Positions 33,609-41,384 of a stretch of 64,000 nucleotides of DNA are shown here, piece after piece. The number at the start of each line of letters is the position of its first letter. Position 1 is the first letter of the stretch. The position numbers and the translations under genes are program-made. Source of the stretch: Alphaproteobacteria bacterium (GTDB lineage Bacteria > Pseudomonadota > Alphaproteobacteria > Bin65); assembly GCA_021776685.1 (NCBI GenBank), contig JAJFFJ010000043.1, forward strand, positions 186,001 to 250,000, written 5' to 3'. Below the pieces are notes generated by a model, which saw only the letters and a list, made by a program, of their open reading frames with translations, searched no databases and was not told the origin of the DNA.

Positions 33609-34631
33609 ATGATTGGGCGAAAAACGGTTTCAGTACTGGCCATCGCGGCGGCAGGTAGCCTTGGCGCGACACAGGCAAGTGCGGCAGAAAAAGTCGACTT
33701 CATTCTCAACTGGATCGCCGGTGGCGATCACGCGCCTTACTACTACGCCAAGAAGATGGGGTGGTACGCGAAGGCCGGGATCGACCTGAACATCCAGCAG
33801 GGCAAGGGCTCATCAATGTCCTCGCGGCGGACCGGTGCGGGCAAGAACCAGATCGGCCTGGCTGATCTTGGCACTGCTCTGGTGACCATGGGCAAAGGCG
33901 CCCGCATGGTCGCCGTGATGAATATCTACGCCAACTCGCCCTACGGCATGTATTGGCTGAAGAGCTCAGGCATCAAGGGTCCAAAGGATTTGGCCGGCAA
34001 AAAGATCGGCAACCCGCCCTGGGATGCGGCGCGCCAGATGTGGCCGGCGCTGGCCAAGAAGGTCGGCGTTGATAGCAAGTCGGTGAAATGGGTCAACATC
34101 CAGCCCAACGCCAAGCTCGCGGCGCTCAAATCCAAGTCGATCCACGCCACCACGTCCTTCTACAACATCCACCACATCTTCCAGCGGGTGCTGGGCAAGG
34201 ATATGGGCTTCTTCCCGTGGAAGAAGTACGGCATCAACCCTTATGGCAACTCGATCATCGTCAACATGGATTACCTGAAGAAGAACCGGAAAGTCATTGC
34301 GGCCTTCGTGCGGGTAACCCAGCGGGCATTCCAAACCTGCGTCAAAGTCCCAGACCCTTGCGTCAAGGCGCTGGTTGAGGCCAACAAAGGCCTGAAGTTC
34401 GCCAACGAAAAGCAGAACTGGGGCCTGGTGACGGAACTGATGAGCGACAAGTTCTCGCGCACTGTGGCGCTTGGATATTTCGATCCGGGCCGCATGGATG
34501 CGGATCACAAGCTGATCAACACCTATTTCAAGATCGACACCAAGTACGCGATCAAGGACCGCTATACCAACGAGTTCCTGGATCGCAACATCAAGATGCC
34601 GAAGATCAACCGCAAATCCGCGTTTGATTGA
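33609..34631 (+). CDS. ABC importer substrate-binding protein, NMT1/ThiY-like
   Basis: A 340-residue periplasmic protein. A signal peptide (MIGRKTVSVLAIAAAGSLG then ATQASA, cleavage likely after ASA) is followed by an NMT1/ThiY domain with FILNWIAGGDHAPYYYAKK. AAGGAAA lies before ATG 33609; the frame from 33531 adds a non-signal segment and is rejected. Binding protein for the importer encoded at 31844-33402. It is preceded by its own operator and followed by a strong stem-loop, consistent with higher expression than the membrane parts. Ligand unknown: NMT1 homologues bind pyrimidines, sulfonates or aromatic acids. Confidence 0.9.
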   Translation: MIGRKTVSVLAIAAAGSLGATQASAAEKVDFILNWIAGGDHAPYYYAKKMGWYAKAGIDLNIQQGKGSSMSSRRTGAGKNQIGLADLGTALVTMGKGARMVAVMNIYANSPYGMYWLKSSGIKGPKDLAGKKIGNPPWDAARQMWPALAKKVGVDSKSVKWVNIQPNAKLAALKSKSIHATTSFYNIHHIFQRVLGKDMGFFPWKKYGINPYGNSIIVNMDYLKKNRKVIAAFVRVTQRAFQTCVKVPDPCVKALVEANKGLKFANEKQNWGLVTELMSDKFSRTVALGYFDPGRMDADHKLINTYFKIDTKYAIKDRYTNEFLDRNIKMPKINRKSAFD

Positions 34632-34637
34632 TCCTGG

Positions 34638-34657
34638 CTGAATTGGCCTGAATTGGC
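34638..34657. repeat. Perfect 10-base tandem duplication
   Basis: CTGAATTGGC occurs twice in direct succession just after the binding-protein stop codon. It runs three bases into the stem-loop that follows. Probably a small slippage product. Confidence 0.5.
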
Positions 34658-34685
34658 GGCCTGGCCAGTACCTAGCCGGGCCGCC
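34655..34685 (+). terminator. Stem-loop after the binding-protein gene, no U-tract
   Basis: GGCGGCCTGGC (34655-34665) can pair with GCCGGGCCGCC (34675-34685), with one G-U pair, around a nine-base loop. There is no run of T after it, so it may be an mRNA-protecting hairpin or a weak attenuator between the binding-protein and oxidoreductase genes, rather than a standard terminator. Confidence 0.45.
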
Positions 34686-34699
34686 CACTTGGCACACCG

Positions 34700-36313
34700 A
34701 TGGACGAAACCTACGACGCCATCATTCTGGGGGCTGGTCACAACGGCCTGATCCTTCAGACCTATCTGGCCCGCGCCGGGCTGGAGACATTGGCGATTGA
34801 GCGGCGAGATACGCCCGGCGGTGGGCTGGCCGCCATGGAAGATCCGCGCCATCCCGGCCTGCTTCACAACACCCACGCTTTCTTCCTGCGAGCAATTACG
34901 GGCATGCCCTGGTACCGCGACCTGGATCTTGAGGGCCACGGCGCCCAGCTGATTGAACCCGAACTGAACGTCGCCATGCTGACCCGCGATGGCGGAGTGC
35001 TCGAGTGGTGGACGGATATTGACCGCACCGTCGAGTCCTTTGCCCAGATCAGCGAGCGGGACGCTCACACCCTGCGCCGCTGGTTCAACGAGTTCGGTCC
35101 GGTGGTAGAGAAAATCCTCATCCCGGAGGCGACGACACCACCGATCCCACCGGACGAACGCAGGGAGCTTTTGGAAAAAAGCCCGGAAGGCCGCCGCCTT
35201 TTGGAGGTCAGTTCGCTCAGCCCGCTGGAATTCGTGCACCAGGAATTCGAGAGTCCGGTGATCCAGGCAGGCCTGCTGTTCTTCAATGGGCTGCGCGAGG
35301 TGGATCTGCGCATCCGAGGTTTCGGCCACCATATCGGCTTTCTTCTGGCCAACCCGTCCAAAGCGCAGATGTCCGTCGGTGGCAGCGTGGCGCTGGGTCG
35401 GGCTTTGGCAAGCGCTGCGGAATCCGCCGGTGGCAAGATCGCCACCAATGCGGCCGCCGAGCGGCTAATTGTCGAGGGTGGCCGGGTGATTGGCGTTGAG
35501 ACCGCTGACGGCAAGCGCTACGGCGCCCGCCGGCTTGTGGCTTCTTCCCTCAATCCCCAGCAGACCTTCCTCGATCTGATTGAGCCGGACGCACTGCCGG
35601 GATCGTGGCGGGCGAAGGCGGAAGCCTTCCGTTACAATCTGCTGGCGCCCCTTTTTGCCCTGAACCTGGCGCTGGATGCGCCGCCTGCTTATGCGGCCAC
35701 CGAACGCTATCCGGAACTGGCAAAACCGTTCATGACAATCCTCGGGCTCGACCATGTGGATCAGTTCACAGAGATCGTTGGCCACCACGAGGCAGGCACC
35801 ATCCCGCCCACGGTCATGTGGGGAACCTGTCCCACCCAGTTCGATCCGACCCAGTCCGCCGATGGTAAGCATGCCGCCTTCATGTGGGAAAAGCTGCCCT
35901 ATGCGTTGGGCGGCGTTGCCGCCAGCTGGGATAGCGCCAAGGATCCCCACGGCGAGGACATGCTGAAGCTGTGGGCCGAGTTTGCGCCGGGCTTGCAGGA
36001 ATCGGTGATCGGCAAGTTCACCCGCAGCCCGCTCGACATCGAACGCGACTTTCCCAACATGGCGGCTGCGGACCTGTTGATCGGCGCCTTCAGCGATGGG
36101 CAGATCGGCTATCACCGGCCATTTGAGGGCGCGGGCGATTACAGGACATGCTTGGAGGGCCTGTATCTTTGTGGTTCGTCGTCCCACCCCGGTGGCAACA
36201 TCACGGGCCTGCCCGGCTACAACGCGGCGCAGACGATCTTCCACGATCTGGGACTGGAAGGCGACTGGCTGCCCGTACCGGCCGCGCAGCGCATCGCGGA
36301 ACTGGCAGCCTGA
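34700..36313 (+). CDS. FAD-dependent amine/phytoene-desaturase-family oxidoreductase (PYROXD2-like)
   Basis: A 537-residue flavoprotein. The FAD-binding DAIILGAGHNGLILQTYLA opening and the closing GLYLCGSSSHPGGNITGLPG motif mark the phytoene-dehydrogenase/PYROXD2 family, whose members oxidise C-C or C-N bonds of diverse compounds. Length fits. It follows the importer and its stem-loop in the same direction and is probably co-regulated with it. It converges with the GNAT gene (stops two bases apart). Substrate unknown, possibly the imported compound. Confidence 0.85.
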   Translation: MDETYDAIILGAGHNGLILQTYLARAGLETLAIERRDTPGGGLAAMEDPRHPGLLHNTHAFFLRAITGMPWYRDLDLEGHGAQLIEPELNVAMLTRDGGVLEWWTDIDRTVESFAQISERDAHTLRRWFNEFGPVVEKILIPEATTPPIPPDERRELLEKSPEGRRLLEVSSLSPLEFVHQEFESPVIQAGLLFFNGLREVDLRIRGFGHHIGFLLANPSKAQMSVGGSVALGRALASAAESAGGKIATNAAAERLIVEGGRVIGVETADGKRYGARRLVASSLNPQQTFLDLIEPDALPGSWRAKAEAFRYNLLAPLFALNLALDAPPAYAATERYPELAKPFMTILGLDHVDQFTEIVGHHEAGTIPPTVMWGTCPTQFDPTQSADGKHAAFMWEKLPYALGGVAASWDSAKDPHGEDMLKLWAEFAPGLQESVIGKFTRSPLDIERDFPNMAAADLLIGAFSDGQIGYHRPFEGAGDYRTCLEGLYLCGSSSHPGGNITGLPGYNAAQTIFHDLGLEGDWLPVPAAQRIAELAA

Positions 36314-36314
36314 C

Positions 36315-37175
36315 TTAAGCGAGCTCCGGCCCGGCGATGGCGTAAAGCCAGCCAGGGTCGTCGAAACCCGTAATCTGGCCGCGATACATGCGGTTGAAGG
36401 GGCGCTGCAGGGCGAATCCCCGGGCTTCCAGCCAGTTGATAAACGCGGGCCGCGCGTCGGCCACATCCATGTGAATGGGCCCCTTTAGGGTGGCCAACGC
36501 CGCAGCGGTCAGTGCTTCGGCAGTCGCATCGTCACAAGCGGCGAGCGGGCCTACCTGGGTAGCCTCCCGACCGTCACGGGCGAAGATATATCCTGCCAAT
36601 TGCCCGTCTCGCCAGGCGCCGATTCCTGCTGCGGGCACGCGGTCTTTCAGGTGAAGCAGCAGGGCCAGCCTGTCCGCGCCGAACAGCTGATGGTCCACGG
36701 GCGCAATGGTGGTCAGGTCCGCTCCGGATAGAGGCCGCAGTGTCAGCCCCGGCACATCTACAGGTGTTGCTTCCACTGCCTCTGCGCGGTAGCGGCCCAG
36801 AAGATAGATGTCCTGAAAACCAATCCTCCGATAAACCTCCCGTCCATCGGGCGTGGCGTCCAGACCCGGGACGCGTCCGGCCGCTTCCTGCCGGTCAATC
36901 ACCGTCTTCATCAATTGGGTGGCAAGGCCGCGGCGTCGATAGTCCGGCGCAACCAGAACCATGCATATCCAGGCGAACCGCTCGTAGGGTAGGGACATGG
37001 CCGTGGCAGCTAAGGCGCCGTCTGGTGTTTTGAGGCCTACCCCGTCGCCATGGGCCAGCAGATAGTCCCAATCGCCGGGCGCCTGGTTCCAGCCAACTAG
37101 AGCCGACAGCCGGAATCCTTCCGAAGCGTGGGCCGATGTCAGGTCTACCTGGGTGAGGCCGCCGGTGTCGGGCAT
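36315..37175 (-). CDS. GNAT-family N-acetyltransferase with two GNAT-like halves
   Basis: A 286-residue protein. The N-terminal GNAT domain shows VLVAPDYRRRGLATQLMKTV, the acetyl-CoA loop, and ends with YRRIGFQDIY. The C-terminal half resembles the second GNAT-like domain (Acetyltransf_18) of YitH-type proteins, which may lack activity. ATG 37175 is two bases after the upstream stop; the open frame to 37247 overlaps that gene. It is downstream of the NAD-epimerase gene in a two-gene unit. May acylate an amine of the pathway. Confidence 0.82.
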   Translation of the reverse strand: MPDTGGLTQVDLTSAHASEGFRLSALVGWNQAPGDWDYLLAHGDGVGLKTPDGALAATAMSLPYERFAWICMVLVAPDYRRRGLATQLMKTVIDRQEAAGRVPGLDATPDGREVYRRIGFQDIYLLGRYRAEAVEATPVDVPGLTLRPLSGADLTTIAPVDHQLFGADRLALLLHLKDRVPAAGIGAWRDGQLAGYIFARDGREATQVGPLAACDDATAEALTAAALATLKGPIHMDVADARPAFINWLEARGFALQRPFNRMYRGQITGFDDPGWLYAIAGPELA

Positions 37176-37177
37176 GA

Positions 37178-38218
37178 TCAGAAGGCGCCGTCGCGGCTGC
37201 CATATCCGGTAGGCTTGTTGTAGGAACCCCCGCCGCGCTGCAGCCAATCGGCCACCCAGTCAACCATCTTCAGGAGTGGTACAGAAGGATTGCCGAATAA
37301 CCGCGCAGCCTCACCGGCGTTGACGAGCCAACAATTCTCCGACTCGGTTTCCCGGAACTCCGGCGCCTTGTCGAATCGTTCGCCAAAGGCCAGCGCCAGC
37401 GCCCGGACGCTGGCGGTTTCCGGGCCGGAAATGTTGAGCGGCGATACGGGCGATGTGCAATGCGCCAGGCTGCGCAGGATCTGGCTGTTGGCGTCCCCTT
37501 GCCAGATCACGTTGACATTGCCGGTGGTCAGGTCGAGTGGCTCACCGGCCAGCACTTTGCTGCCGATGTCGAACAACACGCCGTAGCGCATGTCGATGGC
37601 GTAGTTAAGCCGAATGATCCGCCCCGGTGTGCCATATTTGTCGGAATAATGCTCGAACATGCGCTCCCGGCCCAGGCAGCTTTGAGCGTATTCGCCCACC
37701 GGGGATACCGGGTCTGCTTCTGTAGAACCACCTTCAACGACCCGGCCAAAGCGATAGATGTTGCCGCTCGAGAAAGAGACGATTCTGCTATCCCGGAAGG
37801 CCTCCGCCGCGATGGCGGGAACCCCTACATTCATTGCCCAGGTGAGCGACAGTGCGCCTTCGGTGCCGAATTTTCGGCCGGCCATGAAGATCACGTTTGG
37901 GCATTTTGGCAAGGCTTCCACTGCATCCCGGTCTGCCAGGTCGCAGGTGATTGTTTCCACATCTGCCGCCTGCAGCTTGGCCGCCATGGCCGGGTCCGAA
38001 AATCGAGCGACGCCGATGACACGTCGGTCGGGCACCGCGCGCTTCGCCATTCGCGCGAGGGTAGGGCCCATTTTACCGCTGACGCCCAGGATGGTGATGT
38101 CGCCGGGCGCCTTCGCGAGGTCGCTGATCAACGCGTCAGATGGGCGGGTCATGAACTCTTCCAGCGCGTCTTCGTCGGCAAATCTTTCCGGCAAACTGGC
38201 GGAGTCAAACTGTGTCAT
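37178..38218 (-). CDS. NAD-dependent epimerase/dehydratase-family protein
   Basis: A 346-residue extended SDR. The nucleotide-binding segment is ITILGVSGKMGPTLARMAKRA, followed by NVIFMAGRKFG and later a SSGNIYRFG segment. No clear Y-x-x-x-K motif is found, since the region reads EYAQSCLGRERMFEHY, so catalysis may be unusual. Start ATG 38218 has GGGGA eight bases upstream, while ATG 38233 has none; the frame to 38314 would cover the operator. It is first in a unit with the GNAT gene and divergent from the core-MetE gene. Confidence 0.8.
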   Translation of the reverse strand: MTQFDSASLPERFADEDALEEFMTRPSDALISDLAKAPGDITILGVSGKMGPTLARMAKRAVPDRRVIGVARFSDPAMAAKLQAADVETITCDLADRDAVEALPKCPNVIFMAGRKFGTEGALSLTWAMNVGVPAIAAEAFRDSRIVSFSSGNIYRFGRVVEGGSTEADPVSPVGEYAQSCLGRERMFEHYSDKYGTPGRIIRLNYAIDMRYGVLFDIGSKVLAGEPLDLTTGNVNVIWQGDANSQILRSLAHCTSPVSPLNISGPETASVRALALAFGERFDKAPEFRETESENCWLVNAGEAARLFGNPSVPLLKMVDWVADWLQRGGGSYNKPTGYGSRDGAF

Positions 38219-38264
38219 GGATGCATTCCCCATTGCGTTGTGCCGTGGTCTCGACCCTGCTAAA

Positions 38265-38280
38265 GTAACCAACCAGTTAC
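38265..38280. promoter_or_regulatory. TetR operator, site 3
   Basis: GTAACCAACCAGTTAC with arms GTAAC and GTTAC. It lies between the divergent NAD-epimerase (start 38218) and core-MetE (start 38377) genes. A promoter-like pair for the minus-strand gene, TTGCAA (38314-38309) and CATAGT (38291-38286) at 17-base spacing, lies five bases from it. Confidence 0.7.
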
Positions 38281-38376
38281 TTATAACTATGCTGGATAGC
38301 CTGGCATATTGCAATATGTGTCACCTGAATTCTGCCGCCGCGGCGGCAACAGGGAAATAGCATTCGGAGGCCCGCC

Positions 38377-39405
38377 ATGACGGCAACAACCCCGCGTATC
38401 AAGACCACGGTCGTCGGCTCCTACCCGGTGCCGGACTGGCTGGTGAACAATCCCTCGGAGCAGGCGCTGGCCGATGCGACGCGGGTTGTTCTGCATACCC
38501 AAGAACTGGCGGGTATCGACGTGGTCTGCGACGGCGAGCTCTACCGCTTCGATCCCAATCATCCCGAGACCAACGGCATGATCGAATATTTCGTGCGGCC
38601 TATGGATGGTGTGGCGACAGACATCACGTTCGACGAGTTGACCAAGTATCGTTCCCAGAAGGGGATGCAATTCCGCACCCGACCGCCGGGGGTGGTCGAT
38701 GGCCCCGTTACTGCCGGCTATCTAGATTTACCAGGCGCCTGCCGTGCGGCGCGAGAACTTACTCACGCGCCCTTCAAATTCACGCTTACCGGCCCGCACA
38801 TGCTCGCCAAGACCCTGGTCAATCACCACTACAAAGACGCGGCTGAGCTGGCGTTTGCAATCGCTGACGTTCTGGCCGAGCAGGTGCGTCACGTGGATGC
38901 CGATGTGGTGCAACTGGATGAGGCTAACCTGCCCGGCTACCCCGACGAGTGGGAATGGGCAGCGGAGGCGATCAATCGGGTGCTGGACGCTGCCAATGGC
39001 ACACCGGCAGTCCACCTCTGCTTCGGCAACTATGGCGGCCAGTCAGTGCAGCAGGGCACGTGGAGCCGACTGATCGACTACCTGAATGCGCTCCACGTGG
39101 ACCACATCGTCATGGAAGTCGCACACCGACCGCCGGAAGAATTGGTCGCCTTCAAGGATCTGCGACCTGAGATCGGCCTTGGTCTCGGTGTTGTCGACGT
39201 CAAGGTGACCGAGGTGGAGACCGCCGACCATGTGGCTCGCGCCATTGAGCGGGCGGCGCAGGTGCTGGGTGAAAACCGGGTTCGCTACGTCCACCCAGAT
39301 TGCGGGTTCTGGATGCTCAAACGCTCCATTGCCGACGCGAAGATCCGCGCTCTTGTCCAAGGCCGGAACCTTTATGAGGGCGCGTCGGCGAAAACCGCAG
39401 CCTAG
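38377..39405 (+). CDS. Core-MetE: cobalamin-independent methionine-synthase-like methyltransferase, catalytic domain only
   Basis: A 342-residue protein equal to the C-terminal catalytic half of MetE. All four zinc ligands are visible: His213 and Cys215 in HLCFGNYGG, Glu247 in VMEVAH and Cys309 in HPDCGFW. The N-terminal folate-recruiting half of classical MetE is absent. Such core enzymes accept methyl groups from other donors or act on related thiols. It is divergent from an NAD-epimerase gene with a TetR operator between, so it belongs to the catabolic regulon rather than methionine synthesis. It converges with the deacetylase gene. Confidence 0.9.
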   Translation: MTATTPRIKTTVVGSYPVPDWLVNNPSEQALADATRVVLHTQELAGIDVVCDGELYRFDPNHPETNGMIEYFVRPMDGVATDITFDELTKYRSQKGMQFRTRPPGVVDGPVTAGYLDLPGACRAARELTHAPFKFTLTGPHMLAKTLVNHHYKDAAELAFAIADVLAEQVRHVDADVVQLDEANLPGYPDEWEWAAEAINRVLDAANGTPAVHLCFGNYGGQSVQQGTWSRLIDYLNALHVDHIVMEVAHRPPEELVAFKDLRPEIGLGLGVVDVKVTEVETADHVARAIERAAQVLGENRVRYVHPDCGFWMLKRSIADAKIRALVQGRNLYEGASAKTAA

Positions 39406-39417
39406 AGAGTTCTATTC

Positions 39418-40311
39418 CTAAGGTACGGTGCCTTCCGGCAGTGCAGCAGCGTAGCGGGCGATCTCGCCTGGCGTCGTGATCCAAACCTGGTCGAAGGCCG
39501 GGTGATTCTGAATATCCTGCAAGGCCCGCCGGATCTGCCGCAGCCGGAATGGTTGTCCCGCCACGAAGGTGTGCAGGGAGAGGCCAAAAACCAGCGGCTG
39601 CTTGGCTGAAAGCTCGATCATCTCCTCGAACTGGTCGAGGATCATGCGGTGGAAATCCGTTGCCGGTTGATGACGGGACAGCATCGCCGGGCTGTCATTG
39701 ACCTCAATCGGGTAGGGGACCTGCAGGATTGGCCCGGACCGGGTCTTCATCCAGAAAGGCTGGTCATCTGCTGGCCAGTCCATGACATAGGTATAGCCTG
39801 CTTCCTTCAGCAGGTCGGGCGTTACCAGGGTTTCCGCGATCCAGGGCCCCATCCAGCCATAGGGCCGCGTGCCGCAATGCTCCGCCAGAATATCGGTCAC
39901 CCGCTGGATCATCGCCGCCTCGGTCGCCTCGTCCATGTCGGCCTGGCTTTCGGAATTGGTGAAGCCATGGCCGATGACCTCGTCGCCGCGGGCGCGGATA
40001 CGCGCTGGGATTTGGGGCATGGTCTCGCAGACAGCAGCGTTCAGCAGGTGGCAAAGCGGCAGGCCGAGCGCGTCCATCATGTCGAAGATGCGCCAGATGC
40101 CCACGCGCAGGCCGTAATCGCGCCAGCCAAAATTGCGCTGATCCGGCGGCGGGCCAGGTGATGTCGGGGTGTGGCCCAGTCCTTCGCCGAAGCTGAAATT
40201 CTCCACATTCAGTGCCACATAGGCCGCCAGCCGTTTGCCCTCCGGCCAGGTGAAGTCTGGGCGCTCGATGATCGGCGAGTAGTCATAGCGGCCGTGATGC
40301 TGGATCTTCAT
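39418..40311 (-). CDS. Polysaccharide-deacetylase-family protein (PuuE/allantoinase-like)
   Basis: A 297-residue NodB-fold protein. The opening HHGRYDYSPI, AYVALNVENFSFGEG, RDYGLRVGIWRIFD and the metal-site GHGFTNS with LSLHTFVAGQPFR tail match the PuuE-like branch of deacetylases, which hydrolyse small cyclic or linear amides rather than polymers. The classical TFDDG motif is not present. The last gene of a tight minus-strand set (amidase, CoA ligase, quinone oxidoreductase, this gene; eight bases after the previous stop). Probably acts on an amide, urea or allantoin-like substrate. Confidence 0.82.
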   Translation of the reverse strand: MKIQHHGRYDYSPIIERPDFTWPEGKRLAAYVALNVENFSFGEGLGHTPTSPGPPPDQRNFGWRDYGLRVGIWRIFDMMDALGLPLCHLLNAAVCETMPQIPARIRARGDEVIGHGFTNSESQADMDEATEAAMIQRVTDILAEHCGTRPYGWMGPWIAETLVTPDLLKEAGYTYVMDWPADDQPFWMKTRSGPILQVPYPIEVNDSPAMLSRHQPATDFHRMILDQFEEMIELSAKQPLVFGLSLHTFVAGQPFRLRQIRRALQDIQNHPAFDQVWITTPGEIARYAAALPEGTVP

Positions 40312-40319
40312 GCGATGCC

Positions 40320-41315
40320 TCAGGCCGGATAGGGGGTCAGCACAATGCGCCCCTGGGCGGTACGATTGCGGATCATGTTCAGCCCGTCGGCGAATTTGTC
40401 GAGCGGCAGCGTCACGGTTGGCGGCGCGATGATTTCTTCCCGGGCATAGAGGGCCATGACCTCCTCAAAGCAGCGGCGCATCATATCAGGCATGCGCTTC
40501 CGGTAGTCGCTCACCTGCAGGCCGCTGACCTCAATATTCCGGACCAGCAAATAGTTGGCTTTGATGGTGGGGATTTCCCCCGCCGCAAAGCCGATCACCA
40601 CCAGCCGCCCGCGCCAGGCGAGCGCGCGGAGCGCCGCGCCCAGGAATTTATCTCCCAGACAGTCGATAATCACATCCACGCCCTGGCCGTCGGTCAGCGC
40701 ATAGACTTGACGGCGCAGATCGTTGTGAATGTCGTCCGCGGCCAGATCGACAATCTCCGCCGCCCCGGCCTCGCGTACCATGTCCGCTTTCTCCGGCGAC
40801 GCAATACCGGCGATACCACGGGCGCCAAATGACCGGATTAGCTGTAGCGCTGCGTGGCCGACGCTGCCAGATGCACCCAGCACCAGCACAGTCTCCCCTT
40901 CCCGCAGACGCGCGCGTTCATGCAGCGCAAACCAGGCGGTGTCGAAGGCCAGCGCGATAGAGGCGGCATCGACAAAGCTCATATTGTCCGGGATCGGGTA
41001 GGACTGCGCGGCAGGCGCCAATGCCTGTTCGGCATAGCCGCCCTGTTCCGCCGTGGTTAGCACCCGATCACCGGGCGCCAGGTCGGTGACGTTAGCACCT
41101 ACCTTCAGGATGGTCCCTGCCGGCAGCTTTCCTGGCGTGAAGGGTCTTTTCGGCAGGAACTGATAGCTGCCGTCAATCACCAGCAGGTCGACAAAGTTGG
41201 CGCCGACAGCGCCGACCTCGATCAGCACTTCATCCAGGCCGGGTTCCGGGCTGGCGATTTCTTCGATCGCGAGACTGTCGGGTGTGCCGAATTCATGAAG
41301 CACAACGGCGCGCAC
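40320..41315 (-). CDS. NADPH:quinone oxidoreductase-family zinc-less alcohol dehydrogenase
   Basis: A 331-residue medium-chain dehydrogenase of the quinone-oxidoreductase (QOR) group. It has the opening RAVVLHEFGTPDSL, GANFVDLLVIDG and the NADPH motif VLVLGASGSVGHAALQL. No zinc-ligand cysteine set is seen. GTG 41315 has GAGGGGG six bases upstream, so the longer frame to 41372 is rejected. Downstream of the CoA ligase and part of the amidase operon. May reduce an enoyl intermediate. Confidence 0.88.
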   Translation of the reverse strand: MRAVVLHEFGTPDSLAIEEIASPEPGLDEVLIEVGAVGANFVDLLVIDGSYQFLPKRPFTPGKLPAGTILKVGANVTDLAPGDRVLTTAEQGGYAEQALAPAAQSYPIPDNMSFVDAASIALAFDTAWFALHERARLREGETVLVLGASGSVGHAALQLIRSFGARGIAGIASPEKADMVREAGAAEIVDLAADDIHNDLRRQVYALTDGQGVDVIIDCLGDKFLGAALRALAWRGRLVVIGFAAGEIPTIKANYLLVRNIEVSGLQVSDYRKRMPDMMRRCFEEVMALYAREEIIAPPTVTLPLDKFADGLNMIRNRTAQGRIVLTPYPA

Positions 41316-41384
41316 GCTGATCCCCCTCAAAATTATCTGAACGATTTGGCCATTGATAGCTGGATTGACCACTCCATGCGACGA

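Noticed and set aside
33609-33776. Lipoprotein signal in the binding protein.
   Set aside because: No cysteine lipobox is present; the sequence looks like a classical signal peptide ending in ASA.
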